Under the pieces are notes generated by a model. That model had not been told where the DNA came from. It ran no database searches and saw nothing but the letters and a program-made list of their open reading frames with translations. Position numbers and translations under genes: made by a program. From Monarcha castaneiventris obscurior (taxonomy: Eukaryota; Chordata; Aves; Passeriformes; Monarchidae): a stretch of 64,000 nucleotides of DNA. Shown one piece after another: positions 1-12,734 of this stretch. Numbering within the stretch: position 1 is the first letter of the stretch; each line of letters opens with the position of its first letter. The stretch covers positions 9,188,001 through 9,252,000 of the forward strand of contig JAMPIT010000379.1 of NCBI GenBank assembly GCA_026261815.1, written 5' to 3'.

Positions 1-528
1 TTTTAAGTACTCCACGTTATGGAAGCACTAAATTCTCTGTCAATTTTTACTTCATTCTATTAGAATTTGAAAAGATATATCCTTTATCCTGCCCTATATT
101 TAGACATCAACTGCTCAGGTTGGTGCCATGGTAACTGCAGCACATACAAAAATTGTCAGTGAGAGGTGACTGTTGGTGTTCAGTTTCAGTACTCACAGAT
201 CAAGCACTGACAATTAAAAAAAAAAACCAATCCCAAACTTCAGGAAAAAGTCTGTGTGTGCCAGAATACACTAAGAAGGGTCAGAACATGGGAGAGTGTC
301 CTAAGGTCACGAGTAGGAAACCAGTATTTGCCTGTAATATCCCACATCCCATCACATCGACAGTGCTGCTATTTTGTGACTGCAGATAAACCTTCACTTA
401 TGGAAAGCATGCCTGACATAATGATTAAATAATTGCCAAATGTCATTGCTCCAAATGTATTAATCACAGTGGCAGGCTGTTGGCCAAGTTACTGTTATAC
501 AGAAGTGAACACTAAATCCATCTGGCCA
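1..528. other. Non-coding stretch, nothing recognised
   Basis: This AT-rich sequence ends where the CR1 3' tail begins. The short open frames have no recognisable protein features. I see no repeat family or RNA gene. Confidence 0.6.
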
Positions 529-2190
529 TCATAGAATCATGGAATTTTTTAGGTTGGAAAAGACCTTTAAGATCAAGTCCAACCATTGACCCAGCACTGC
601 TAAGTGCACTACTGAACCATGTCCATGACTACCTCTTCTAAATACCTCCAGGGATGGTGACTCATCAGTTTTCCCTGGGCAGCCTGTTCCAATGCTTGAC
701 AACCATTTCAGTCAAAAAATTTTTCCTAATATCTAATCTAAACCTCCCCAGGTGCTACTCAAAGCCATTTCCTCTTGTGCTGTGGCTTGTTTCCTGGGAG
801 AAGAGACCAACCCTCACCTGGCTGCAACCTCCTTTCACGTAGTTGTAGAGAGCAGGACAATCTCCTGTGAGCCTCCTTTTCTCCAGGCTAAACACCCCCA
901 GTTCTGTCAGCTGCTCCTCATAGGATTTCTGCTCTAGATTCTTCACCGGGTCTGTTGCCCTTCTCTGGACACGCTCCAGCACCTCAATGTCCCTCTTGTA
1001 GTGAGGGGCCCAGAACTGAACACATGATTTGAGGTGTGACCTTACCAGTGCCGAGTACAGGGGGACAGTCACTGAATCACTGCCCTGGTCCTGCTGGCCA
1101 ATCTGTTTCTGTTACAGGCCAGGACACCTTTGGCTGCCTTGGCCACCTGGGAACATGCTGGATCACGTCCAGCTGCTGTCAACCAGAATCTCCAGGTCCT
1201 TTTGCACCAGACAGTTCTCCAGACACTCTTCCCCAGTCCTGTAGCATTGCACAAGACTGCAGCATTGTTGAGACTCAAGTGAAAGACCTGGCACTTGCCC
1301 TTGCTGTACTTCATGCAATTTGCCCATCAGTCCAGCCTGTCCAGATCCCTTTGCAGAGCCTTTCTGCCCTCCACCCAACTTGGTGGTGTCCACCAGCTGA
1401 CAGAAGGTACCCTTGATCCCCTCATCCAAACCATCTATAAAGGCATTAAACAGGACTGGTCCCTGTACTGAGTCTGGGGAACACCAGTGGTGACCAGCCA
1501 CCAGCTGGATTTAACTCCATTCACCACTCTCTGGGCCTGGCCATCCAGCCAGTTTTTTATCCAGTGAATTGTGCACCCATCCAAGCCATGAGCAGCCATT
1601 TTCTCCAGGGGAATGCTGTGGGAAATTGTATCAAAATCTTAAAGTCCAGCTAAACAATATTCACAGCCTTTCCTAAGTAGGTCACTCTGTCATAGAAGAA
1701 GATCATGTTGGTCAAGCAGGGCCTGCCTTTAATAAAGCCATGATGGCTGAGCCTGATCCTCTGATTGTGTAGTGTGATGGTGCTTGAGATGGTCTGCTCC
1801 ATGACCTTCCCTGGCACCGAGGTCAGGCTAACAGGCCTTATTTCCCTGGATCCTCCTTCCAGCCCTTCTTGTAGATGGATGTTACGTTTGTTGATTTCCA
1901 CTCATCTGGGACCTGTCCAGTTATCTGGGACTGCTTGGATGGAAAGAGCCTCGGTGAACACTTCTGCCAGCTCCCTAGGTATCCTTAGGTGGATCCCATC
2001 CAGCTCCATGGATATGTGTGTCTGTGTTCTGTAGCAGGTTGCTGGTCCTTTTCCCTGGGATTGTAGGGACTTCATTCTGCTCCCTGTTTTACATCTCAGG
2101 GGCTGAAAGAGCAACTGGTCTTCTATTAGAGACTGAGGCAAAGATGGCAATAAGTACCTCAAGGTTTCCCTCAGCCTTTGGCTGCTCTGT
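529..2190 (-). mobile_element. CR1 LINE fragment, 5'-truncated, minus strand
   Basis: This is a remnant of a chicken-repeat-1 (CR1) non-LTR retrotransposon lying on the minus strand. Its 3' end is at about 529-560 and shows the typical CR1 tail in reverse complement (repeated ATCATAGAATCATGG-like units). Minus-strand reading gives broken pieces of CR1 reverse transcriptase in the expected order. At 1902-2162 there is a segment containing LDGIHLRIPRELAEV. At 1650-1901 there is PVSLTSVPGKVMEQ. At 1163-1501 there is LFNAFIDGLDEGIKG. At 755-1072 there is the C-terminal part with [17 protein letters not shown]. The pieces lie in different frames with stops between them, so the copy is dead. It lacks the 5' UTR, ORF1 and endonuclease part. 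The left side of the element may extend to about 2400, where the sequence stays GC-richer but I cannot match it. Confidence 0.93.
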
Positions 2191-5100
2191 TGGTGGCACT
2201 CCTGGTTGCTTGTTCTCCCTCAGGGCTTCTGCTATACATGGGGGGAGCTTGGCCACCATTGCTCCTGGCCCTGAGTCCTGCTGTCTGCTGTGGCATGAGC
2301 TGCAGGTTCCTGGGGGCTCTCTCTGCTACGCCTGAGCTTCCTCTGGAAACTCCCCTGTGCACCCACACTGCAGTGTTCAGCTCTTACCTCGGCCACGTGA
2401 CTTCTACTTTTGGTTACACCACATCTAAATCCATTGAGCAGAAGGATTAATCAGATGGGAACTAGGAAAATAAGGAATACCACCACAGTGAAGGAAAGAT
2501 TGGTGAAGGTTCTCAGAAACTGTGAGGAAAAACACAGAAAGAAAGAACATTACTAAAGCTTTATAAAATCCTAGGAGACAGTGGCAAATACCTGAGTCAC
2601 GTGCAGTTCTCAGCAATACCTCCAGGATGGCATTTCCCAGTCAGTGGTTACAGTCAGTGAGAGATTTATAAGGAGCAGAGTCAGAACACACCATTGCAAC
2701 CACCCAGCTTGCCTACACAGCACTGGCCAATGATTAGAGCTGTGTGAATTATTAATTTTGGTTTCCTGACATATTCTTGCAGGGCAAGAAAACATGTAAA
2801 ACTTTGCTGCAAAAAATTAAAAACTGGACAAAATTAATTAATGCTAAAATTAACTGCAAGATGGCAATACTTCGTTCTGTCTATGTAGATCTTAAAAATA
2901 AATCCACATGTGATATTTCTAAAGCTGAAATGCATCTCACTTAGTTTTACTTGCCTGTATTGTACACATTTGTTCTAACATGATGCTTTAAGCATCTGCT
3001 GCAGAAAGGCAGTGATGGTTACCTTCTCTGTTCATTTGGACATTTATCTTAAAACAAAATTAGTTAACCTCAAAGAGTACCTGCAGCTTTTTTCAGGAAA
3101 TTGTCCTATTATATAGATTTATTTTAGATAGGCCAAGTTGAGTAAGTGAATTTTATGCCCTGTTCATTTCAGGCTTTCGATAAACAAGGTAATTTTAAAA
3201 TAAGATGCCGCTAAATTTATTAGCCTGATTTATAAAAAAATCTTAAAATAGTTATGGTTAATAGAATTGTGCATTTTTTCAAAAAATGAAATATTCAGTC
3301 ATTTTCCTCAATGCAACAAGAACTAAATTAAATTCAGTTCAAGTTAAATTGTTCAGAAAATATATCTAACTCCAAATGAATGGCTACCAGTGATGAAGTT
3401 TAAATCTAGCTGGAAAGTTGTTTCAAAGCATAAGGATACATCTTTTTTCTTTTAAATAGTAGAGATTCACACTATTTTCTGTCTAAATTTGTCACACTTT
3501 AACTTCTAGGAACTGACTTTTGTCACACTTTAGACTGTTGGTTTGGATAGCTCTCTTACACCAAATTTCTACTGCCTTTGACAGTATTTATGACAATAAG
3601 AAAATCAGTATGCCTTTGACAAGTTAAATAGATTATTCTGCTTGGTTCAATGAAAGGAAGGCTTTCCAGTGATTTATTAAATCTCACAAATCTTTTCAGA
3701 GTGCTCTTCAATTTAACACTCTACTTCTTCAAGTGTCATAACTGGAGATTGTATTTGCATAATCTCTGAAATCTTGGGTTTTTTTCCAGATAAATCATGG
3801 AAATACTAAAGTGCATAAGCTTATTAACTGGCCTCACTGCATTGAAATGTGCTTGAAAATATTCTCTGTTTGCAGCTGCACTTGGAGACATACAAGTTAG
3901 ACATTTTATTATCCCATTATTACATTTGATTATAGTGTATTAATCAAAATATTACACAATGATATGCATTACTGAAGTTGAAGAAAATTACATTTGTCTT
4001 ATTTTCTTTGCCTGTTACACCAGATCTCAAACTTGGACTGTTATTAAATCAATCCAACAACCAGGCTGCATCAGATGGGGTTGAATCTGTCCAAAGCGAT
4101 GACTGTCTTTTGCTTGTTTGTGTTTTGTTTTTGTTGTTTTGGTTTGATTTTTTAATCTCTTTTGTTTGATATCACTTATGATTACAGCTTTGGATGTGGC
4201 TGATGATACTGATCCATGTTGTGGTCCTTTTGCATTTTATTAAATACATTTTACTTAAAGTCTGATTGAAATGTCTTTAACTAGTTAGCTGGTCATAGGT
4301 GCTGATCATTATAAGATGCCCCTATTCTTTCTTACTCCTGTTTCTGTTTTGTGCACAGAAATCTTGTTTCAAAAAGATTTCTTTCCAGATACACTAAGCA
4401 AATTAACATCAGGTCAGTGCAGGGCAAATATATTTGGGGTTTTTCACTGCCCCTATTCTTTCAGTGATTCTTCACTAATCTTGCTGAAGATTGGTAAACT
4501 ATGATAAATGTGGGTTATCAGGAACCTCTGATTATTCATTCAATTAAATTTACATTACTTTTTTCATGCAGAGATAAAGATTTTCAATGAATTTATAGCT
4601 GAAAATTTAACATAATACAAAAACATGCTTCCAGAAATATGAGTCTAGAAGGAAATCCAGGTTGGCTCTTTCAGATGCATGAAACCCCCTATTTTTAAGG
4701 AAGCATTTGTACAGAACACTGACTTCAAGACAGTGAGGGCACAGTCAGAGGCACTTTTCATCCTTCCACTGAACTGAGCCAAGACAGTGTTGCTACCAGT
4801 GCTTGTCATCACTGCTGCTTACCACCCAGTGTTTCCACCTCTGAAATCTTCTGGCACAGTGACGTACATTTGCTCTGTCCAAATGTTTATTTAGTTTAAG
4901 CAGTTAGTATCATTAGTGATTTGGGCTTTTTCGCTTGGTGTATCTTGATAAAAATTGGCTGGAGCTGATTTTGCGGTTATCCTGGCACAACTAAAAAGGT
5001 GACAATGTCCATCTAAGAGAACATAGTGGTGTGACAAGCATTTGGGACAGGGTGGAAAAGTTCTGTTCAGCACAACAGGAAGAGCCCATAGGACCACAGT

Positions 5101-7271
5101 CTGAAGGGGAAAAAGTAATTTTTCTCTTTTTTCTTCATTTCCAGGAATGCTCACACACTACTTCTGATTTGGGCTCAGTGTCACAGGGGCCTTTATTTTG
5201 CCTACCTGTGTTAAAACTCCTTTGTTTTCAGTGGAGTTTCTCCAGATTAACAAGTGAGATCAAAATAATCAGGCAGCAAATCAATAGGTTTGCTAAGCTT
5301 AATAGGAAAAGTCCTTTATCTGGACACTCTGACTCCTTTTCCAATAAAAGCCTATTAAAATTATACTAACATTAGCAGTGTGGGAAATCACTTGTGCATA
5401 CAGGTTGATGAAATGAAGCATATGGTGTGTCTTGACTTGCCATTTTCAGTTCTGCTGGGAATATCATCATTAACCAACCATCAAGTCTCAATACCAAGCC
5501 TGTAAAATGATTGGCATTTATAAAGGTAAATATTGCACAGTGACTGTTCAAATGCTTCTTCTGTTACAAGAGCTATTGCAGCTGCTGCAAACAGTGACAT
5601 GTTGCCAGCACTGACACAGAAGAGTACTGAATAAAGTCAAACTGGGTCATGGATTCAAAGAAAAGGCTCAAAACAGGGATCCCAGGAAAAGAAAGAAACA
5701 TTTGAAGAAAATCTGAAAAGGAGTTAAGAGAAAAACAAACTTTAAATATTCTGAAAGGTTTTCTGGAATGATTGTTATAAAGGATTTTTTAGTTCTTATT
5801 TTCTTAGCCAAGAAATATGAAAACTGCCACTTCTTGTTTTACTAGGGCAGCTCTTCTGGGTCACAGAGGATGTATGGCTCTACCACTGTCAGTCTTAGCT
5901 GCTCAGTCTTGGAGAATATCTTTCTCCAGGCAATGTTAATTAAGATAATTTAGTGGGCAGTACATACACACAAATTGCTTTAATGTTATTCTGAGAAAAT
6001 TCAATATAAACTCTGCTGAATTAAACAATATATATTATTATCAATATTTAAGGTGACTTTTCTCCGTTCAAACCTAATTTCCTAGTAGTAACTAAAAAAC
6101 AATTAACATTTTTTTCCCTAGGGGAAAATGATAAAGATAAATTTCATATTCTATAGGTTTGCTTATCTTCTGTGTGTTTTCTCCTCTCTCTTTCCCTTTT
6201 TGCAGAAGAACTAACCCTCCAGTAATTTAAAAGGTCCCCATTCGTAAGGCAAATAAAAGATTAAGTATAATGTGACATACAAGACCTGTCAACAACTCGA
6301 ATATTTAGAAAATATTATGCCTAATCCATGGTCTCATATGAATCTACAAAAATATTAGCTAAATTTATAATAATAATTGAATTTTATAAAATTAGAATGA
6401 AATATATGTCTTGATGTCTGTTTGCAGACAGCTTGAGAGGAGAAAAGTGAATTAAATTTAGCAAATAAATTATCTCTAGCCAATTGTTCTTAGCTCTAAC
6501 AGTTATAGTTGCTGCTCTTTCTCTGTTCTTTTTTGGTCCCTTGACTACAATAAAGCTCATTACACTGTGTAGATTTTCAAATGTACACATAAAGAGAAAA
6601 TGTAATCTTGTCTGTGAAGTGAGTTTACCCCAGCTGACACAATTTCTAGTCTACTTAATAGTTTCTTAACTTGCAGTTTATTAGATGTCTGGGTAGTCTG
6701 CAGATTTGACCATGGATTTGGGAGATTTTACATGCTCGAAAGTGAGTTTGTTAAAATGGCACATTGGCAAATGATAAAGTAGTGTGGCTAAAACAAACCA
6801 AACATCAAAGTTTTTTCTAATTTTTTTTTCCATCAAAATATACTTATTTTGAGAGGAAAAATGATTTGAAAAACCTCGTGCGTTAACTATGTATACAAAC
6901 TTGTTATGTGTGGCTGGATCCTCTAGGTAACAGATAACCCATAGTACATGCGGCCTCTGATTTATTAAGTCACTAAGTTAAGTTAAGTTTGTTAAGTAAG
7001 ATGGTTAAGTTTGTTAACCATCAAGCTTGGTGCAAGTCAAACCCAACTTGGCACAAGTCTAGAAGCCAGCAGAATATTATCTGTAGTTTTCCTATATTCC
7101 TAACTATCCTTTCCAAGAGTAGATCACTGACAACAGATTATTTTTTGGAGATGCAGATGATCATGCCACTAAATTACTCTCTCTGGAAAACTCTTTTCTC
7201 TTAAAAAGAAATTATTCTAACAAGTATCTGACAAGAGCTTTCTCATGTGTTTCCTATAAAATAATTTATTG
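2191..7271. other. AT-rich non-coding stretch
   Basis: About 5 kb of AT-rich DNA with only short frames of no recognisable family. It could be intergenic DNA or an intron of the PLAT-domain gene further right. The exon expected to precede the one at 10440 (the first half of that PLAT domain) was searched for by eye here and not found. A small GTTAA-type simple repeat sits at about 6968-7015. Confidence 0.5.
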
Positions 7272-7851
7272 TGCTTGTTTCGGCTGGGGTAGAATTAATT
7301 TTCTTTCCAGTGGCTGTATGAGGCTGTGGTTTGAATTTGTGCTGAACACAGTGATGATAATACAGAGATGTTTTTGTTGTTGCTGAGCAGGGCTTACACA
7401 GAGCCAAGGCCTTCTCTGCTTTTCGTGCTGCCACGCTGGTGAGGAGGCTGAGAGTGCCTGGGAGGGTGGGAGGAGACACAGCCAGGACAAGTGACCCCAA
7501 CTGACCAAAGGGATATTCCAGAGCATGTGGCATCATTTTCAGTATGTAAAGTGGGGAGAAGAAGGAGGGACATTTGGAGTGATGAATTAGTCTTCCTAAG
7601 TAACCAGTACATGTGCTGGGGCCCTGCTCTCTTGGGGATGGCCGAACGCCTGCCTGGCCATGGGAAGCAGTGAATTAATTTCTTGTTTTGCTTTGCTTGT
7701 GTGCATGGCTGTTGCTTTCTCTATTAAACTTTATCTCAACCCACAAATTTCCTGGCTTTTACACTTCTCATTTTATCCTTGATCTTGCTGGTGAGAGGGT
7801 GAGAGAGCAGCTCTGTGGGGCTTGGATACTGCCTGGGGTTAAACCTCAACA
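7272..7851 (+). mobile_element. Solo LTR, ERVL-like (songbird LTR family)
   Basis: This block of about 580 bp reads as an avian endogenous retrovirus LTR on the plus strand. It opens near TGTTTCGGCTGGGGTAG and closes with GGGGTTAAACCTCAACA, a TG...CA arrangement. Inside are GTTGCTGAGCAGGGCTTACA, a promoter-like AGTATGTAAAGTGGGG where related copies carry a TATA box, and an ATTAAA polyadenylation-like signal near 7724. From memory this matches LTRs abundant in finch genomes (ERVL type). No internal retroviral genes flank it, so it is a solo LTR. The exact left edge is uncertain by a few bases, and I could not define a convincing target duplication. Confidence 0.82.
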
Positions 7852-8606
7852 ATCGTGCATTAACATAAGCATAGTCATTTGCGAGACCTAGCAGCAATTT
7901 TAGGATAAATTTTCACATTTTGTGAACTTAAAACATTTTATTACTAACAGACACAGGGGTCTGTATATTTTTTGCTCCAGTCTGTGTTTTTCAGTCATCT
8001 TCTGTGTGTATTTTTAATACATTTTATTTAATAAGTGTAACAAATTATTTTATTCAGGCATGATGGTATAACATTACCAATCCAATTAAACCTGGAATAA
8101 AGGAGTAATCAAATTAATATCACAATTAAGGTAAATTAAGAGTTCAAATTAATGATATTCAATCATCAAATTAGTCCAATAGGTAATAAAATAAAATTGT
8201 AGTGTTGACACTAAGCCTTAACTTTTGGATTTAGCTAAGGAAAATATGAGGAGCCTCTTTTCCTGCAGTTCTGCACTCCATCTAGAATTCAGCCATTCCA
8301 ATGTGTCTACTCTGCTGCTAAATTCACTAAGCAGCTGATAACCTTGACTCCTTGTGAGTAAGTGTAGCTATTCAAGTGCCTCTTTCAGATTTTTTCCTTA
8401 ATGTCATTGTTACGTTTTCCCATTTCACAGGATAACTTAAGAGTGATAATGCAGATGTAATGATTAGATGGTGCATTGTAGCAGTTTTTGACTAACATGA
8501 CCTTTAAGTCTAGAAGTTATGGAGTAATTCAATGACAGGTTGATTATGATTTTTAGGAGAATGTTAATGGTGTAGCTCACAAACACACACACTTCCATAT
8601 TCACAT
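7852..8606. other. Non-coding spacer between two LTRs
   Basis: AT-rich DNA with no coding potential. The only repeat-like feature is a short CACA run at about 8581-8592. Confidence 0.5.
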
Positions 8607-9219
8607 TGTGCCGGTTTGGCCAGAATCTAGCAATATATCCTCTGAGAGAAAAACAGGTTACAACCATCCTTCCCCCCACCAGGGTCAGGAAAAAAAAAAA
8701 TTTCCTCAAAGGAAAGTGAAAGAGATAAAAACTATTTATTTAACAAACACACAGGAGAAGAATAGTAATACTACATAATAAAATCTCTTGCTGTGGAGAG
8801 GAACCTGGGAAGATTTCAGAGTCCATCTGTAGGTGTGGTCTCTCCTTCTCGGAGCTGGCATGAGGGTGCCCCACTCCTCAGTGGGGAATTCTCCGGATGT
8901 GTTCTGATGTTGTTGGAACAGTCCAGAAGAGAAGAAGGGAAAAACCAAAGTCCCAAGAAAACAAAATTCAGCTCTCCGTCTCTCGTCAGAGAGAAAAAAA
9001 CCCAAAGAGCTGGCTGAAGAAGCAAAAAGAAGGGTGCTCCCTCCATGCTCCTGCAGCTGGAGAACGCAGAGGTGTCTCTATCTCTGTGTCCTTGGGAACT
9101 GCTTTGAAAAGTTTGGGGTTTTTTCCCCTTCCCTCTCAAGCTCATTTTAAAGGCACAAAATTAATTTTTTGGTATAGAGCCGTGATAGGGGATACACATC
9201 ATGAAGTCACCCCAACATA
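8607..9219 (-). mobile_element. Solo LTR with 5-bp target duplication, minus strand
   Basis: This 613-bp block starts TGTGCCGGTTTGGCC and ends CACCCCAACATA. The 5-bp sequence CACAT flanks it on both sides (8602-8606 and 9220-9224), as expected for retroviral integration. Read on the minus strand it begins near TATGTTGGGGTGACTTC. It has a TATA-like CTTTAAAATG (around 9145) and an AAATAAATAG polyadenylation-like signal (around 8735), then ends in CCGGCACA. This order supports a minus-strand LTR, probably of an avian ERVK/ERV1-type family; the family is inferred. No internal proviral sequence is present. Confidence 0.75.
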
Positions 9220-9224
9220 CACAT

Positions 9225-10439
9225 GGATATGCATCAATGAAAAATGAGAAAAATAAAGTTGAAGAACAAATTTAATTTTTTTCTGTTTCGGGGGATTCTT
9301 TTAAAAGTGGATGGTCATATATTATCTGGAATTTTAACCTCAGTATTTTAGCTTATGTTGTGTCTTATTAAGGTGCAAGCTGGCTAGGCTCGTCTTTGTG
9401 ACATAAATCTTTCATCAGTTCTTCAGTTGGAAAACCTGTGCAGGAAAGAAACTGTGACAGGTGGAGCAAGAGAACTGCTATTCTCTGTTTCATCTCTGCA
9501 TAAACCTGTAAGGGTTGCTGCCCTCTTGCTCTGGCAGAGCAACTTCAGTGTGGATTATGTTGGGAAGACTTCTCAGGTCTCAAGTGTTTTCATCATTATT
9601 GCTACCCCGTCCCTTCAAAAACATCTTTATACCTTTAAATCATGCCAGAAATTGCATCACAAATAACACTAGATTTTAACAGTTAATAACCCCAGTAGAA
9701 ATGGGATGATAATTCATGAATCTATAAAGCAAAAAATGTGGAAAGTCTCTGTGCCAAGAATTTAATGTCTCTTTTTCTGCTGACGAAACATGAAATAGGT
9801 GTAACACTCACAAAAACCCAGAATCACATATTGTGGAAGTGCTTAATGCCTGATATATCACAATTTTCTTTAGGAATCTTTAGTGTTCTAAACATTGTAA
9901 AAATATGGTTGCCTTTTAACTGATAGAGAAGAGCAGAAGTTATTTCAACATAGTTTTATTTAATATTTTGCCTTAAATTCAATTACTTATATTGAAACTA
10001 GTTCTACAAGTTAATCCAAACCTGCAACCAAGTTTGTTGTTCTTTCTGAAGACATTCCTTCTGTGATGCTCATTTCTGCCCTTCTCATTCCCTGTATTTC
10101 ATCTCTGAGATAGTAGCCCTTGGGGTCTATTTTGTTGAGAGTAAGATATGTTTAAAACTAATTCCCTGTAGATCATTAAACATCAATTTTGGGAAAGCAG
10201 CTGATAGTTCTGTGTGGGCAAAGAGGTAGCTTAGCTGTAAATTGCAGAACCACAAAGGGAATAAATACTTCTTAATGCAGGCATTTAGCATGTTTAAACT
10301 TGTCATCTCTGGTTCTGTTGGTGTTTATTGAATTAATAAAAAAATCCTGATTTTTTCTCACTTTTGTGCTTCAAAATACATGGATAATCAAGTTACACAG
10401 TTCTGTTTCCATATGACTTTTTGATTCTGAATTTTTCAG
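9225..10439. other. Non-coding, intron-like, before the first PLAT exon
   Basis: AT-rich sequence with no recognised repeat. The last 40 bases form a pyrimidine-rich acceptor (CTGAATTTTTCAG) for the exon at 10440. Confidence 0.55.
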
Positions 10440-10647
10440 GTGGATATTTTTGAAGTGGAAGCAGTAGATATTGGTATTCTGCGAAGGATGGTTGTTGAAA
10501 AAGGGAGAGTCTCTGACTGGATTCTGGAGAAGATTATTTTGAAAGAGTCATCATCTTCAGGGACAGAAACATTGTTTATGGATCAAACATGGCTTAAAGA
10601 CAGACATGATGGAAAAAGATCTGCCTCAATAACTCTGGATGCCACAG
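10440..10647 (+). CDS. PLAT exon 1 of the chain: second half of a PLAT domain
   Basis: This 208-bp exon follows the acceptor ATTTTTCAG and precedes the donor CACAG|GTTAAC. It starts at phase 0 and leaves one base. The protein begins VDIFEVEAVDIGILRRM and continues with DWILEKIILKE, then a tail with TWLKDRHDGKRS. These are the usual PLAT pieces: a strand ending in VDxF, an alternating hydrophobic strand after (V/A)DIG.L, a W-(F/I)LEK-(V/I) strand, and a final WL...DG motif. The first half of the domain (the YTGD..GAGTDA part) must be on an upstream exon that I could not find. The reading frame is open throughout. The exon at 21296 begins with the same VDxF boundary at phase 0, so the two are homologous repeat units. 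Confidence 0.82.
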
Positions 10648-12555
10648 GTTAACACTGTCTTCAATCTGCTAAGAATTTCATGCCAAACTGGAGAATGCAG
10701 CTATAGGATTTGCTTCTACAAACAAGTTATGGTTTAAAATATTCCAGTCGAATATTGCCATTATAAAGGGAGTTAGTTAGTGTGTCTGAACACTTCATGT
10801 TTTAGTACCACTTAATAGCCACTATTTGCCAGACGATAATTTCTGCTTTGTTACTTTTTGGTGGTGTAAATGGCAGCAAATTTGTCCTACTCCTTTTTAC
10901 AAATTCCTGCCTCTCCCAGTATTCTACAATTGCAAACTATCTTTTAAGCTTCTAATACCAATTACTTGTTAGGCAGAGTGAAAGCAAGGTAAAAAGTATG
11001 GAAAAATCTGTTTAAGCAGTGGAGAAAATGTCTCCATTTTATTCAAGATGACTGATTTATGTTATTTATGCTGCACTGTTTGGACAGCTTTTGCCAGAAG
11101 CTGGGTATACTTTTGACTGACACCATGTGAGAAATCAGGCCACAGAGGAGCAGTTCTGACCCCACTGCCTGTGGCTCTTTTTCAAGACAAGAAGGGAGTG
11201 TATGCCCTCCCTCCCTGTGTGATGGTTTCAATCCAAGCATGGATTTCAATACAATCTGCTGTGCAAGCTGGGAGGAACCACAGCACACTGCAACCAGATC
11301 AGTAGGCACCAAAGCCCAGAAAGTATCTCTAAGACAGATGTATTTATTTTCCTGCCTCTCAGAGAAGTTAATTGACTGTATAGGTGAGTCCTTGGATTAC
11401 AAAACATGTTCTAGTTTTTTTCTTCCTAAATCCCTGGGCATTTTCTGGCACTTATCCAGCAATAGCCTCTTGAGACTGAAAAAGATTCCAGTTCAATCCA
11501 TTTCCTCTGCTTTATCATCTCTGACTTTTGATCATTTGAAACCAGAAAGAAAAGGAGGAAACTGTTAATGTGCAAAAGCAAATAATTTCATCTTTGGTTT
11601 AGTTTGTATGTTGGGACTTTTCTAAAAAAAAATAGGAATATTTAGTTCTGTTTGTACTCTACTTCATTGATTTGGACAAATATTCCTGTGAGCTTTTTTA
11701 TACAATAATTGGCAAATCCAATGTTGATTATGAACTCAAAAGAGGTCTTCTTAATTTGGGTTCAGGTCACTACCTAATGTTTACAAGCAGCTTTGATCTC
11801 TACCAAATCCCCATGAAATCAATGGGGACTAATATCTGTGGGAGTGACATCAGCCCCTAGAATGGGCATCAAAGACATCCAATTAGTGCTCATTTGTCCA
11901 GAGCATATATTGTACAAATGAAACAGAAATGCTTTAAAATGAAAAATACTTGAATCTTCATGTTACAACAAATTTCCTAGTAAAGAGCCAGTCCGTGAGT
12001 TAATTTAGCAGGATGATATTTAAGAGATGATGCTCAAATAGAAAATCACACTTTACATTGCCTAGTTAAATCTTTAATCTAAATGATATAATATTCAGTA
12101 AACTGCCTCACTAGACATGAATACAGACCCTTATTATCATAGGGACACTGTTCTACGAAAGTATTAATTTGATCTTTTTTTAATTAGAAGTTCAGGAGAG
12201 GAGGACCACATTTGCCTGGCCTTTAGGAGGAGAGCAAATGAATTCAGGTATAGCTTCTGTCATTACATTGACTGTTTTATTAATCAGTTCTGAAATAATA
12301 ATGTGAGAATATTTTCATCACAATGTGTCATTAAACTTACTATGACTGACAATAGTTTCCCCTTTGTAATAGTAAAAAATGGCAATAAACTTAGGGAGGT
12401 GCTCAATACCCTGGTGACATGCTTATAAAATAATGGTCCCTATGTAGAGCAAGGCATGTCTTAGAAATGTTATATCAGGTAGCTTTGTTAATATATGAAA
12501 ACAGAAATATCCTTATTTTTTTTTCTTTTTTATTTTCCTTATTTTATTTGTTCAG
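10648..12555. other. Intron between PLAT exons 1 and 2
   Basis: An AT-rich intron of about 1.9 kb with GT and AG ends. The open frame at 11239-11568 has no recognisable features and is not supported as coding. No mobile element was recognised. Confidence 0.6.
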
Positions 12556-12734
12556 AAGCCAGACGGAGGATTTATTTCACAAAACATCAAGAAGAAACAA
12601 AATCAGAATTTGAAAAGTTGTCAGAAAATATATCCAAGATGGTTATGGTTTTTTATGGAAGCAACGGCAAGTCAAATCCAGTTTCCATGGAAAACAAAGT
12701 GGAACATGAGACTGAGAACCAAATAACATATGAT
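12556..12734 (+). CDS. PLAT exon 2: linker between PLAT domains
   Basis: This 179-bp exon follows a strong polypyrimidine tract and TTCAG, and ends at GAT|GTAAAA. The single base left by the previous exon plus the first two bases here make a Glu codon, and the frame stays open to phase 0. The peptide contains EARRRIYFTKHQEET, then a charged, Lys/Glu-rich stretch (SEFEKLSENISKM), then a segment with VMVFYGSNGKSN. It looks like a linker of low conservation leading to the next PLAT domain. Support comes mainly from splice phase and continuity with its neighbours rather than from a family match. Confidence 0.68.

Noticed and set aside
1029..1416. Plus-strand frames over the left repeat
   Set aside because: They are antisense shadows of the minus-strand CR1 reverse transcriptase remnant.
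9427..9666. Frame containing ETVTGGARELL, which faintly resembles the PLAT YTGD..GAG strand and might be the missing exon before 10440
   Set aside because: The similarity is only a few residues, there is no fitting donor at phase 0, and no FG or NxFxRG pieces follow.
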